From Alphaproteobacteria bacterium (GTDB lineage: Bacteria > Pseudomonadota > Alphaproteobacteria > Micropepsales > Micropepsaceae), in the NCBI GenBank assembly GCA_019245415.1, contig JAFARO010000018.1, positions 1-64,000 of the forward strand: a stretch of 64,000 nucleotides of DNA, written 5' to 3'. Positions 23,478-33,146 of this stretch are shown here, one piece after another. Made by a program: the position numbers and the translations under genes. The notes under the pieces were generated by a model, which was not told the origin of the DNA, did no database searches, and saw only the letters and a list, made by a program, of their open reading frames with translations. Position 1 is the first letter of the stretch, and each line of letters begins with the position of its first letter.

Positions 23478-24518
23478 TCACGCCGCGGCGGTTTGCACCT
23501 GCTTCGGCGCCCGCTGCTCGACGAAGCGGTGGATGAGCCAGGCGAGGCCCAAGGTCGCTGCGATGAGAAGGGTCGCCCGAAGCGGATCGGGCCCTTGGTC
23601 AAGTCCGAGGAGCGGAGTGTTGCGCGCCAGAAAGATGAGGGCCAGATGCGAGGCGTAGAGTGGATAGGAAATCTCGCCAAGCCAAAGGCATGCGCGTGGC
23701 GCGATCGTCTCGGCGCGGACCAGCAGCGCGATCAGCAACGGGCTTGCTAACGCGACCACCGTCAGGTCGTAGCTCGGCGTCGGTCCGTTGGAGGGTACGA
23801 CCGCAAGGACGAGCCAGGCGAGTAAGGGAATGAGCGGCGAGACGGCGGGCAACCGCGCGAACATTCCGGCGCAATAGCCGCGGTAGAGCACGATCCCGGC
23901 GAGGAACGCGGGCAGCGCCCGGATCGGTGTCATCCAGACATCCGACGCCCGCGCGCCGAAGACCCAGCCATAGGGATTGAGATAGCCGTATGCCGCACAT
24001 GCGATCCAGCCGGCCGCGATGACGAACAGCAGGATCCGCGTCCGCAACGCGAACAGCCAGCGCGCATAGACGACGTTCGCGAACATCTCGCCCATCAACG
24101 ACCAGGCGACCGGATTGGCCGGATAGGCGAGCCCCCCAAGCGTCCATTGGGGCAACAGCAGCAGCGCCATCGCCGACAGCGGCAGGACGAGATGCGGATC
24201 GTAGAACGTGCCCGCCGGTTTGTAATGCACGACGGCGGCCAGCATCGCCGAGCACAGGATCGTCCCGGCCCAATAGACCGGCGTCAGCCGCTTGAGCCGC
24301 GCCTGCAGGAAGTTGCGCAGGCTCATAGACCTTCCAAGCCGGTGCTCATAGGTGTGGGCGATGACGAAGCCGCTCAGCACGAAGAACGCGTCGACGGCGA
24401 GAAAGCCGTGGCAGAACACCACGCCCTGCGCGAACAACCCTTCGCAATGGAACAGCACGACGCTGAGCGCGCAGACGCCGCGCATGGCGTCGAGATTGTG
24501 GAAGCGGGCGGCCGACAT
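23478..24518 (-). CDS. Acyltransferase family 3 membrane protein (OafA/YrhL type)
   Basis: Polytopic inner-membrane O-acyltransferase of 346 residues with about ten hydrophobic segments. The N-terminal signature is complete: FHNLDAMRGVCALSVVLFHCE (catalytic-type His in the second helix) and FLAVDAFFVLSGFVIAH, followed by the basic RNFLQARLKRLTPVYW. Such enzymes acetylate sugars of lipopolysaccharide, exopolysaccharide or peptidoglycan. No glycan biosynthesis genes are adjacent, so the acceptor is unknown. Confidence 0.92.
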   Translation of the reverse strand: MSAARFHNLDAMRGVCALSVVLFHCEGLFAQGVVFCHGFLAVDAFFVLSGFVIAHTYEHRLGRSMSLRNFLQARLKRLTPVYWAGTILCSAMLAAVVHYKPAGTFYDPHLVLPLSAMALLLLPQWTLGGLAYPANPVAWSLMGEMFANVVYARWLFALRTRILLFVIAAGWIACAAYGYLNPYGWVFGARASDVWMTPIRALPAFLAGIVLYRGYCAGMFARLPAVSPLIPLLAWLVLAVVPSNGPTPSYDLTVVALASPLLIALLVRAETIAPRACLWLGEISYPLYASHLALIFLARNTPLLGLDQGPDPLRATLLIAATLGLAWLIHRFVEQRAPKQVQTAAA

Positions 24519-24573
24519 GGCCCCAAGTTTCGCCCGGCACCGGTTACCGAAACGTGCCCGCGCGAAGGCGCCG

Positions 24574-26826
24574 CTACAGCGCGGCGACCAGCGCGGCGTT
24601 GTAGATCTCGCTCATCTTGGCGCCCAGGGGGGCGATCTGGACCGATTTCTCCAGCCCGATCAGCAGCGGTCCCATCATGGTGACGCCGCCGATCTGGGCC
24701 AGGAGCTTCGTCGAGATCGAGGCCGAATGAATCGCCGGCATGATCAGCACATTGGCGGTCTCGCTCAGCCGGCAGAAGGGATAGAGCGCCATCTTGGCGC
24801 GGTCGAGGGCGACGTCGGCGGCGAGCTCGCCGTCATATTCGAAATCCACGGCGCGGCTATCCAGGATATGCACCGCCTCGACGATACGCTCGCTGCGTTC
24901 GCTGCGCGGGAAACCGAAGGTCGACGACGCCAGCAGCGCCACGCGCGGGGTGAGGCCGAAATGACGCGCCACCTCAGCGGTCTGGATCGCGGTGTCGGCC
25001 AGGATCTCCGACGTCGGCATCTCGTGCACGCTGGTGTCGGCGACGAGCACGAGGCCTGAGCGCGTGAACACCATCATCACGCCGATCGGCCGCTGGCCGC
25101 GCGGCGAATCGAGCACCAGGCGCACGTCGTTCAGCGCCGCCTGATAGGCGCGGGTGACGCCGGTGACCATCGCGTCCGCGTCGCCCATCGCCAGCATCGA
25201 CGCGGCATAGACGTTGCGGTCGTTGGTGACCAGACGCACGCAGTCGCGATGCAGCATGCCCTGGCGCTGGGTGCGGCGGTAAAGCCGCTCGACATAGGGC
25301 GATGCCTGGCGCGCCGAGGCCGGCACGCGCACTTCGAGCGAATGCTCCTCGATGCCGGCGGCACGGATGCGGCTGCGGATGACCTCCTCGCGGCCGACCA
25401 GATAAGCCCGGCCCAGACCGGAGTTCTGGAACGCCGCCGCGGCGCGGATCACCGACTCTTCTTCGCCTTCCGCAAACACCACGCGCTTCGGGTTGGCGCG
25501 CACCGCGCTGGTGATCTTCTGGAAGACGCTGGCGGCGGGATCGAGCCGCGCCGACAGCCGCTCGCGATAGGCGTCGAAATCCTTGAGTTCGAGCCGCGCA
25601 ACGCCGGATTTGATCGCGGCTTCAGCCACCGCGGCCGAGACGCGGCTGATCAGGCGCGGATCGAAGGGCACCGGGATGATGTAGTCCGGTCCGTAGGCAG
25701 GGCGGCTGCCGAGATAGGCCGACGCCACCTCGTCGGGAACGTCCTCGCGCGCCAATGCCGCAAGCGCCTGGGCGGCGGCGATCTTCATCGCCTCGTTTAT
25801 CGTCCGTGCACGGACGTCCAATGCGCCGCGGAAGATGTAGGGGAAGCCGAGCACGTTGTTGACCTGGTTGGGATAGTCGCTGCGGCCGGTGGCGACGATG
25901 GCGTCGGGGCGCACCGCCTTGACCTCTTCGGGCGTGATCTCGGGATCGGGATTGGCCATGGCGAACACGATCGGTGCCTTGGCCATGGTCTTGATCATAT
26001 CCGCCGTCACCGCGCCCTTGACCGAAAGGCCGAGGAACAGGTCGCATCCGACCAGCGCCTCGGCCAGGGTGCGCGCCCCGGTGTCGATCGCATGCGCCGA
26101 CTTCCATTGGTTCATGCCCTGGGTGCGGCCGCGATAGATCACGCCCTTGGTGTCGCAGAGAGTGGCGTTGCCCCTGGGCAGGCCCATGGCATTGAGCAAT
26201 TCGAGGCAGGCGACGCCGGCCGAGCCCGCGCCGTTCACCACCACCTTGATCTCCGACATCTTGCGCCCGGTCAGATGCAGCGCGTTGATCACGCCGGCGG
26301 CGGTGATGATCGCGGTGCCGTGCTGGTCGTCGTGGAAGACCGGGATGTCCATCATCTCGCGCAGCCGCTCCTCGATGACGAAGCAGTCCGGCGCCTTGAT
26401 GTCCTCCAGGTTGATGCCGCCGAAGCTCGGACCCAGATAGCGCACCGCTGCGACGAAGGCGTCGACGTCGCCTGTGTCCACTTCCAGGTCGATGGCGTCG
26501 ACATCGGCGAAGCGCTTGAACAGCACGGCCTTGCCTTCCATCACCGGCTTGGCGGCGAGCGCGCCGAGGTCGCCCAGCCCCAGGATCGCCGTGCCGTTGG
26601 AGATCACGGCCACCAGGTTTCCCTTGGCGGTGTAGTCGTACGCCGCGTCCGGCCGCTCGGCGATGGCGCGCACCGGCACGGCCACGCCCGGCGAATAGGC
26701 CAGGCTCAAATCCCGCTGCGTCGCCATGGGCTTGGTCGGCGCGATCTCGAGCTTTCCAGGCTTGGCCCCGGCGTGGAAGGCCAGGGCTTCCTCGTCGCTG
26801 AAGGTCGGCCGTTTCGCGTCGGACAT
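24574..26826 (-). CDS. maeB: NADP-dependent malic enzyme with C-terminal phosphotransacetylase-like domain
   Basis: Oxidative decarboxylation of malate to pyruvate with NADP reduction. 750 residues, the long MaeB form. The malic enzyme part is residues 1-425 (SLAYSPGVAVPVRAI, HDDQHGTAIITAAGVINAL, VVNGAGSAGVACLELL). The C-terminal part resembles phosphate acetyltransferase (VVFAEGEEESVIRAA ... RGQRPIGVMMVF) and is usually regulatory, binding acetyl-CoA. I prefer ATG 26826 (MSDAKRPTF) to an upstream GTG 26850. It is divergent from mutS over 80 bases, an arrangement common in the class. Confidence 0.96.
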   Translation of the reverse strand: MSDAKRPTFSDEEALAFHAGAKPGKLEIAPTKPMATQRDLSLAYSPGVAVPVRAIAERPDAAYDYTAKGNLVAVISNGTAILGLGDLGALAAKPVMEGKAVLFKRFADVDAIDLEVDTGDVDAFVAAVRYLGPSFGGINLEDIKAPDCFVIEERLREMMDIPVFHDDQHGTAIITAAGVINALHLTGRKMSEIKVVVNGAGSAGVACLELLNAMGLPRGNATLCDTKGVIYRGRTQGMNQWKSAHAIDTGARTLAEALVGCDLFLGLSVKGAVTADMIKTMAKAPIVFAMANPDPEITPEEVKAVRPDAIVATGRSDYPNQVNNVLGFPYIFRGALDVRARTINEAMKIAAAQALAALAREDVPDEVASAYLGSRPAYGPDYIIPVPFDPRLISRVSAAVAEAAIKSGVARLELKDFDAYRERLSARLDPAASVFQKITSAVRANPKRVVFAEGEEESVIRAAAAFQNSGLGRAYLVGREEVIRSRIRAAGIEEHSLEVRVPASARQASPYVERLYRRTQRQGMLHRDCVRLVTNDRNVYAASMLAMGDADAMVTGVTRAYQAALNDVRLVLDSPRGQRPIGVMMVFTRSGLVLVADTSVHEMPTSEILADTAIQTAEVARHFGLTPRVALLASSTFGFPRSERSERIVEAVHILDSRAVDFEYDGELAADVALDRAKMALYPFCRLSETANVLIMPAIHSASISTKLLAQIGGVTMMGPLLIGLEKSVQIAPLGAKMSEIYNAALVAAL

Positions 26827-26906
26827 GGCGGATTCCGCTGGCTGATCCACACGAATATCCGCCTTCGCCGCGCGGGAGACAACGCGGTTTCTGCTAGGGT
26901 CGCGCC

Positions 26907-29582
26907 ATGAACGAGCATGTCTTGGCCGGCGAAGGGGAAGCCACGCCGCTGATGGCGCAATATCTCGCCATCAAGGCGGGGCATGCGGACTATCTGCTGT
27001 TCTACCGCATGGGCGATTTCTACGAGCTGTTCTTCGACGATGCGGTGAAGGCGGCCGCGGCGCTCGACATCGCGCTCACCAAGCGCGGCAAGCATCTCGA
27101 GCGCGACATCCCGATGTGCGGCGTGCCGGTGCACGCGGCCGACGCCTATCTCGAGAAGCTCATCCGCAAGGGCTTCCGCGTCGCGGTCTGCGAACAGGTG
27201 GAAGACCCGCTCGAGGCCAAGAAGCGCGGCGCGAAGTCGGTGGTCCGGCGCGAGGTGGTGCGCCTGGTGACGCCGGGAACGCTGACCGAAGACACGCTGC
27301 TCGATCCGCGCGGCGCCAATATCCTGGCCGGTCTCGGGCGCGCGGCCGGCGCCTTTGCGCTCGCCTGCGCCGATATCAGCAGCGGACAGTTCCGCGTCGG
27401 CACGATCGAGGCGCAAGATCTCGCCGCCGAACTTGCGCGGATCGATGCGAAAGAGGTGCTGGTACCCGATACCCTCTTGGGCGAAGCCGGGCTGGCGGAG
27501 GTGCTCAAGGCGCTCGGCCCGGCGTTGAGCCCGTTGCCCGCTGTGAAATTCGAGTCGCAAGCCGGCGAGCGGGCGCTCAAGAATTTCTACGGCGTCACCG
27601 CCCTGGACGGCTTCGGCAGCTTTTCCCGCGCCGAGCTTTCGGCTGCCGGCGCCCTGATCGCCTATCTGGAGCTCACGCAGAAGAGCCGATTGCCGGCGCT
27701 TTCCCCTTTGATGCGCGAGGCGCCGGCCGCGCATATGAGCATCGACGCCGCGACGCGGCGCAATCTCGAACTGACGCAGACCCTGTCCGGCGAGCGGCGC
27801 GGCAGCCTGCTCGCCTGCATCGACGGCACATTGACTGCAAGCGGCGCACGCGAACTGGCCCAGCGTCTCGCCGCACCCTTGACCGACCCGGACGCCATCG
27901 CGCTGCGCCACGACGGGGTCGCGATCCTGCTTGCGCGCGAGGATTTGCGCGCCGCGCTGCGGCAGGAATTGCGCCAGGCCCCCGACATGGCGCGCGCGCT
28001 GGCGCGGTTGAGCGTTGGACGCGGCGGGCCGCGCGATCTCGCGGCCCTGCGCGACGGCATCCGCGTGGCGCGGCTGATCCGCGAGAAGCTGCGTCTGGAC
28101 GGCGAGGGTGCATCGGGAGAGCTGCGCCAGGCGCACGCCGCGCTCGCCGAGGGCATCGGCGCGCTATCGCAACTCGCCAACATGCTCGACAGCCTGCTGG
28201 TGCCCGAGCCGCCCTATTTCGCGCGCGATGGCGCCTTCATCGCCGCGGGCCGTCACGCGCCGCTCGACGAGGCGCGCCAGCTGCGCGACGAAAGCCGCCG
28301 CGTGGTGGCGGGGCTCGAAGCGCGCTATCGCCAGGCCAGCGGCGTGCCGCTCAAGATCAAGCACAACGGCGTGCTCGGCTACTTCATCGAGGCCGCGCCG
28401 CAGCATGCCGACACGTTGATGGCGGAGCCGGCGCGCGCGCTGTTCCGCCACCGCCAGACCATGGCCGGCGCGGTGCGCTTCTCGACCGACGAGCTCGCGG
28501 GCCTGGCCAGCCGCATCGCGGAGGCCGCCGAGCAGGCGCTGGCGCTGGAACTCGTTCTGTTCGACGAGATGGCCGCCGAGGCGCAGCGAACCTCGCTGGA
28601 TATCGGCCGCATTGCGCAGGCCATGGCGGTGCTCGACGTCGCGGCGGCCTCGGCCGAGATCGCGCGGACGCGGCGCTACGTCCGACCGAAGATCGACGCG
28701 GGGTCGAGCTTTCACATCGCGCGCGGCCGCCATCCGGTGGTGGAGCAGGCACTGGCGCAAACCCACGGCGGCAGCTTCGTCGCCAACGATTGCGACCTGT
28801 CGGCGGCGCGCGGAAGATTGTGGCTGGTCACCGGACCGAACATGGCGGGCAAGTCGACCTTCCTGCGGCAGAACGCCCTGATCGCGATCCTGGCGCAGGC
28901 GGGATTCTACGTGCCGGCGGACGCCGCCCATATCGGCGTCGTCGACAAGCTGTTCAGCCGGGTCGGCGCCGGCGACGATCTTGCTGCCGGGCGCTCGACC
29001 TTCATGGTCGAGATGGTGGAGACGGCCGCGATCCTCAACCAGGCGACGGAGAAGAGCCTCGTCATTCTCGACGAGATCGGCCGCGGCACCGCGACCTATG
29101 ACGGCCTCGCCATCGCCTGGTCGGCGGTCGAGCACTTGCACGAGACGAACAAGAGCCGCGCGCTGTTCGCCACGCATTATCACGAGATGACGGCGCTGGC
29201 CGGACGGCTCGCCTCGCTCGCCTGCGTCACCATGCGGGTGCGCGAATGGAACGACACCATCGTCTTCCTGCACGAGGTCGCGCCCGGCGTGGCCGACCGC
29301 TCCTACGGCATCCATGTCGCCAAGTTGGCGGGACTGCCGGCCGCCGTCGTGGCGCGCGCGAAAGAGGTGCTCGCGGCGCTGGAAGAGGGCCGCGAGGGTC
29401 ACAAGCCCCTGGCGCGCATCGACGATCTGCCGCTGTTCGCGGCGTCTCCGCTCAAGCGACAGCCGCCGGCCGGCGCTTTGGCGGAGGCGTTGCACGCCGT
29501 CTCGCCCGATACGCTCAGCCCGCGCGAGGCGCTGGAGCTGGTTTATCGGCTGAAAGCGCTCCTGGCGCGGTCTCCGGAATAA
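26907..29582 (+). CDS. mutS: DNA mismatch repair protein MutS
   Basis: Mismatch sensor, 891 residues. The mismatch-binding domain has the Phe-x-Glu motif in YRMGDFYELFFDDA (about residues 33-46). Connector and core lever domains follow. The ATPase has the Walker A GPNMAGKST (643-651), Walker B-type LVILDEIGRGTATYDG, and the downstream FATHYHEM. The C-terminal helix-turn-helix (SPREALELVYRLKALL) is present, so the protein is complete. Mismatch partner mutL is not in this window. Confidence 0.99.
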   Translation: MNEHVLAGEGEATPLMAQYLAIKAGHADYLLFYRMGDFYELFFDDAVKAAAALDIALTKRGKHLERDIPMCGVPVHAADAYLEKLIRKGFRVAVCEQVEDPLEAKKRGAKSVVRREVVRLVTPGTLTEDTLLDPRGANILAGLGRAAGAFALACADISSGQFRVGTIEAQDLAAELARIDAKEVLVPDTLLGEAGLAEVLKALGPALSPLPAVKFESQAGERALKNFYGVTALDGFGSFSRAELSAAGALIAYLELTQKSRLPALSPLMREAPAAHMSIDAATRRNLELTQTLSGERRGSLLACIDGTLTASGARELAQRLAAPLTDPDAIALRHDGVAILLAREDLRAALRQELRQAPDMARALARLSVGRGGPRDLAALRDGIRVARLIREKLRLDGEGASGELRQAHAALAEGIGALSQLANMLDSLLVPEPPYFARDGAFIAAGRHAPLDEARQLRDESRRVVAGLEARYRQASGVPLKIKHNGVLGYFIEAAPQHADTLMAEPARALFRHRQTMAGAVRFSTDELAGLASRIAEAAEQALALELVLFDEMAAEAQRTSLDIGRIAQAMAVLDVAAASAEIARTRRYVRPKIDAGSSFHIARGRHPVVEQALAQTHGGSFVANDCDLSAARGRLWLVTGPNMAGKSTFLRQNALIAILAQAGFYVPADAAHIGVVDKLFSRVGAGDDLAAGRSTFMVEMVETAAILNQATEKSLVILDEIGRGTATYDGLAIAWSAVEHLHETNKSRALFATHYHEMTALAGRLASLACVTMRVREWNDTIVFLHEVAPGVADRSYGIHVAKLAGLPAAVVARAKEVLAALEEGREGHKPLARIDDLPLFAASPLKRQPPAGALAEALHAVSPDTLSPREALELVYRLKALLARSPE

Positions 29583-29699
29583 CTGGCGTCTTCCGTGCCG
29601 CTGCTGCAGTTCGTGGAAATTTTTCGCTTTGTTCGGGCTGCGTTTGGGTGTACGACTTTAGATAGCGAAATGGATCCGTATCCGTTTCCCTCCCCCCTT

Positions 29700-29736
29700 G
29701 GCGCCGCGCGGTCCCCCTGTGCGGCGCCACCTTTTT
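29700..29736 (+). terminator. Hairpin with T run downstream of mutS
   Basis: GGCGCCGC (29700-29707) pairs with GCGGCGCC (29721-29728) around a C-rich loop, followed by ACC and five T (29732-29736). It lies 118 bases after the mutS stop, so it may terminate mutS or a short independent RNA made from the preceding C/T-rich leader (see findings). The remainder of the 29583-29806 gap has no other recognisable feature. Confidence 0.55.
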
Positions 29737-29806
29737 CCTGGGCAAGCTGCCGTTTCCCTGGCGCTGCCGGGGCCTGTAAAGTCGCGGTGCAGCCAGAGTT
29801 TCGGCC

Positions 29807-29998
29807 ATGTTCGGAAAAGTCCTGATCCTGATTGCGCTCGGCGTCGTCGCGGCCGTTCTCATCGCCGGCATCGCGGTGATGGCGATCGGCGGCAAGGCCG
29901 GCGCCAAATGGTCCAACATCTTGATGCGCTACCGCATCCTGGCCCAGGCAGCGGCGCTCGCGATCATCCTTGCGGTGCTCTATTTCGCGGGCCGCTAA
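29807..29998 (+). CDS. HIG1-type twin-transmembrane protein
   Basis: 63-residue inner-membrane protein: helix 1 (LILIALGVVAAVLIAGIAVMAIGG), a short loop with WSNILMRYRI, and helix 2 (LAQAAALAIILAVLYFAG). The (Y/W)SNxLMRxR loop is the hallmark of the HIG1 / twin-transmembrane family. Relatives in mitochondria associate with respiratory supercomplexes; the bacterial role is not established. Its TAA overlaps the stop of the convergent priA gene by 4 bases. Confidence 0.85.
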   Translation: MFGKVLILIALGVVAAVLIAGIAVMAIGGKAGAKWSNILMRYRILAQAAALAIILAVLYFAGR

Positions 29999-32196
29999 AA
30001 AAAACTCACCGGATCGATGTCGAGGCTGAGGCGCACGGCATTGGCGAGGTGCACGCGGCCCAGCCAGGTGCGCAGATAGGCTTGGATGTCCACGCTGCGT
30101 TCGGCCTGCACCAGAAGCCGCTCGCGCGTCTGGCCGCGCAGCAGCGCATAGAACGCTGGCGTCGGTCCCCACACTTTCACACCGCGCGCCGCTGGCGCCG
30201 ACCGGGCGAGCAGGCGGCCTGCCTCGCGCACCGCATCGCCCTGGACGCCGGAGAGGATGATCGCGGCCAGGCGTCCGAAAGGCGGGGCCTGCGCCCGCTC
30301 GCGCATGAGCCGCTCCTGGGCGTAGAAGGCATCGCGGTCGCTCATGACCAGCGCCTGCATCACCGCGTCCTTGGGATTGCGCGTCTGGATAAGCACCAGG
30401 CCGGGCTTATCGGCGCGCCCCGCGCGCCCGCTCACCTGATGCAGCAATTGGAACGTCCGCTCGCGCGCGCGCAGGTCGCCGTCTGAGCCGCCGAGATCGG
30501 CGTCCACCACGCCCACCAGCGTCAATTGCGGAAAGTGATGACCCTTGGCGACGATCTGGGTGCCGATCAGCACGTCGGTCTCGCGCTTGTTCATGGCGCG
30601 GATGGCGGCCTGGGTCTCGTCCGGCCCCTGCAGGGTGTCGCTCGACGCGATCGCCACGCGCGCAGTGGGAAAGGCGAGCGCGAATTCCTCCGCCACGCGC
30701 TCCACGCCCGGGCCGCAGGCGATCAGGCTCGACGGCGTGGCGCATTGCGGACAATGCGCCGGAACGGCGGTGTCGAAACCGCAATGGTGGCAGATCAGAC
30801 GGCTGCGATAGCGGTGCTCCACCAGCCATGCCGCGCAATGCGGGCAGGTCATCTTGTGCCCGCACGCCTCGCACAAGGTGAGCGGTGCATAGCCGCGGCG
30901 ATTGAGGAACAGCATCGCCTGCTCGCCGGCGCCGAGCGTTCTCGCCAGTGCGTCGCGCAGCGGCGGGGACAGAAACGTGCCCGGCTCGCCGCGCTCGCGC
31001 GTCAGATCGACAAGGCGAACCTCGGGCATGGTCGCGTTGTTGTGGCGGCGCGGCAGCTTCAAATGCGCATAGCGGCCCCCGGTCGCGTTGACGTAACTCT
31101 CCAGCGAGGGCGTCGCGCTGGCGAGCACCACGGGGCATTTGGCGAGCCGGGCGCGCACCACCGCCATGTCGCGCGCATGATAGATCGGGCCTTCTTCCTG
31201 CTTGTAGGCCTGCTCGTGCTCTTCGTCGACGACGACGAGGCCGAGCTCGGCAAAGGGCAGGAACAGCGCCGAGCGCGCGCCGACCACGACGCGGGCTTCG
31301 CCGCGCAACACGGCGCGCCAGATGCGCCGGCGCTCGCGCTGCGAGAGGTCGGAGTGCCACTCGGCCGGCCGCACGCCGAAGCGCTCGGAGAAGCGGTCGA
31401 GGAACTGCACCGTGAGCGCGATTTCCGGCAGCAGGATCAGCACCTGGCGATTCTGGCGCAGTGCTTCCGCCACCGCCTCGAAATAGGTCTCGGTCTTGCC
31501 CGAGCCGGTGACGCCGTCGAGCAGGCTGACCGCAAAACGCCGCGAAGCGATTTGCGCTTTCAAGCTGCGCGCGGCGGCTTCCTGGTCGAGGCTGAGCACG
31601 GCGCGCGCGAAATCGGCATCGGGCCGCGGCACCGGCGCGAATTCCGGCATCGCCACCGGCACCAGCGCGCCCGCAGCGATCAGGCCGCGCACGACACCGG
31701 CGCCGACATTGGCTTCTTCCGCGATGCTCGCCGCCGAGCGCACGAGCCCATCCTTCATCAAGTCCGCGATCCGCCGGCGCGGCAGCGTCAGCTTGGCGGG
31801 GAGCGCGGGCCCCAATGCGTAAGCGGTGCGCGGGCTCTCGGCCATCAGCGCCTGGCGCGAGCGCAACGCCATCGCCAGAACCAGGCCCTTGGGCGTCAGC
31901 GTGTAGTCCGCGACCCAATCGACGAAATCGCAGAGGTCGGCGGGCAACACGGGTTCGCCCTCCAGCGGCACGGCCAGCCTCAGCCGGTTGTCGCCGACAG
32001 CGCCTTCCGCCTCGCCCCAGACGACGCCCAGCGATTCGCGCGGACCCAGCGGCGCTGTGACCAATAGGCCACGGGAAACCTCCATGCCGCTGGGGAGTTT
32101 GTAGTCATACGGGCCGGGCAACGGAAAAGGCAGCAGAACACCCGCGCGCGGCGCCGGTCCCAGGGCAAGGGCGGGCTTCAAGGCAGCATCCTTCAT
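29995..32196 (-). CDS. priA: Primosomal protein N' (replication restart helicase PriA)
   Basis: 3'-5' superfamily 2 helicase that reloads the replisome at collapsed forks; 733 residues. An N-terminal 3'BD and winged-helix region is followed by the helicase core: Walker [18 protein letters not shown] box [16 protein letters not shown], and motif [15 protein letters not shown]. The zinc insert has eight cysteines ([13 protein letters not shown] ... [17 protein letters not shown]), as expected. The divergent transaldolase gene begins 36 bases upstream of its start. Confidence 0.98.
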   Translation of the reverse strand: MKDAALKPALALGPAPRAGVLLPFPLPGPYDYKLPSGMEVSRGLLVTAPLGPRESLGVVWGEAEGAVGDNRLRLAVPLEGEPVLPADLCDFVDWVADYTLTPKGLVLAMALRSRQALMAESPRTAYALGPALPAKLTLPRRRIADLMKDGLVRSAASIAEEANVGAGVVRGLIAAGALVPVAMPEFAPVPRPDADFARAVLSLDQEAAARSLKAQIASRRFAVSLLDGVTGSGKTETYFEAVAEALRQNRQVLILLPEIALTVQFLDRFSERFGVRPAEWHSDLSQRERRRIWRAVLRGEARVVVGARSALFLPFAELGLVVVDEEHEQAYKQEEGPIYHARDMAVVRARLAKCPVVLASATPSLESYVNATGGRYAHLKLPRRHNNATMPEVRLVDLTRERGEPGTFLSPPLRDALARTLGAGEQAMLFLNRRGYAPLTLCEACGHKMTCPHCAAWLVEHRYRSRLICHHCGFDTAVPAHCPQCATPSSLIACGPGVERVAEEFALAFPTARVAIASSDTLQGPDETQAAIRAMNKRETDVLIGTQIVAKGHHFPQLTLVGVVDADLGGSDGDLRARERTFQLLHQVSGRAGRADKPGLVLIQTRNPKDAVMQALVMSDRDAFYAQERLMRERAQAPPFGRLAAIILSGVQGDAVREAGRLLARSAPAARGVKVWGPTPAFYALLRGQTRERLLVQAERSVDIQAYLRTWLGRVHLANAVRLSLDIDPVSFF

Positions 32197-32232
32197 GGGC
32201 TACACTGTCAACAGCGATTCCTTGCGGTCAAC

Positions 32233-32892
32233 ATGAAGATCTTTCTCGACAGCGCAGACATCAAGGAGATCCGCGAATTCGCGGATAGCGGCCTTGTCGA
32301 CGGCATCACCACCAACCCCTCGCTCGCCGCCAAGACGGGGCGCGACTATGTCGAGGCGCTGGAAGAGATCGCCAAGCTGGTTCCCGGCTCGGTGAGCGCC
32401 GAGGTGCTCGCCACCGATTTCGACGGCATCCTTTCGCAGGGCCGGCGTCTGGCGAAGATCGCGTCCAACATCACGGTCAAAGTGCCGCTGACCTGGGATG
32501 GGCTCAAAGCGTGTCGCGCGCTGGCCGGCGAGGGGACGACCGTCAACGTCACGCTCTGCTTCTCGCCGGTCCAGGCGATGATGGCGGCGAAGGCGGGCGC
32601 GACCTATATTTCGCCCTTCATCGGCCGGGTTGACGACGTCGGCGAGGACGGCATGGGGCTGATCCGCGACATCCGCACGATCTACGACAATTACGGCTTC
32701 ACCACGCAGATTCTCGCGGCTTCGGTACGCCACATCATGCATGTGCGCGAGGCCGCACTGGCGGGCGCCGACATCGCCACGATTCCGCCGTCGGTATTCA
32801 AGTCGCTTCTCAACCATCCATTGACTGACAAGGGGCTCGCCGCCTTCCTCGCGGATGCGCAGAAGGCCGGCGTGAAAATCAGGGGCACATGA
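32233..32892 (+). CDS. fsa: Transaldolase / fructose-6-phosphate aldolase-like (TalC/FSA family)
   Basis: Class I Schiff-base aldolase of 219 residues. The short form lacks the N-terminal extension of classical transaldolases. [13 protein letters not shown] at the N-terminus, TTNPSL at 26-31, the Schiff-base lysine K83 in VKVPLTWDG, and the phosphate-binding region [11 protein letters not shown] are all present. Most bacterial proteins of this type act as transaldolase in the pentose phosphate pathway; some cleave fructose 6-phosphate, and the two cannot be separated by eye. The stop overlaps the next start (ATGA). Confidence 0.93.
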   Translation: MKIFLDSADIKEIREFADSGLVDGITTNPSLAAKTGRDYVEALEEIAKLVPGSVSAEVLATDFDGILSQGRRLAKIASNITVKVPLTWDGLKACRALAGEGTTVNVTLCFSPVQAMMAAKAGATYISPFIGRVDDVGEDGMGLIRDIRTIYDNYGFTTQILAASVRHIMHVREAALAGADIATIPPSVFKSLLNHPLTDKGLAAFLADAQKAGVKIRGT

Positions 32893-33146
32893 GCGAAAGC
32901 GCAAAGACCATCGAACCGGAGGCCGAAGAAGCCGTCCGGGCCTATCTGCGTATCAACCGCGCGCGGCTCGCGGCGGACGGCTCGTTTCTGGCGCTGCTGC
33001 TGCCGGAGCGCTTTGCGCAGAGCGGCCTGCACGATCTGCAGCGACACATCATCGACAGGCTGCGCGCCGAGAACGCGGCGCTCAAAGCCAAGCTCGAGGC
33101 GGTGGAACGCGCGGTCGGGGCATGGGCCAGTCCGCCCAAACGCTGA
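32889..33146 (+). CDS. Small conserved protein between transaldolase and xerC
   Basis: 85-residue acidic protein: an N-terminal helix ([20 protein letters not shown]), a middle [10 protein letters not shown] segment, and a coiled-coil-like C-terminal helix ([20 protein letters not shown]). It overlaps fsa by 4 bases (ATGA) and xerC by 25 bases, so the three are co-translated. In other proteobacteria a DUF484 protein precedes xerC, and this may be a short relative; that link is an inference from position and the helix pattern. Confidence 0.7.
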   Translation: MSESAKTIEPEAEEAVRAYLRINRARLAADGSFLALLLPERFAQSGLHDLQRHIIDRLRAENAALKAKLEAVERAVGAWASPPKR

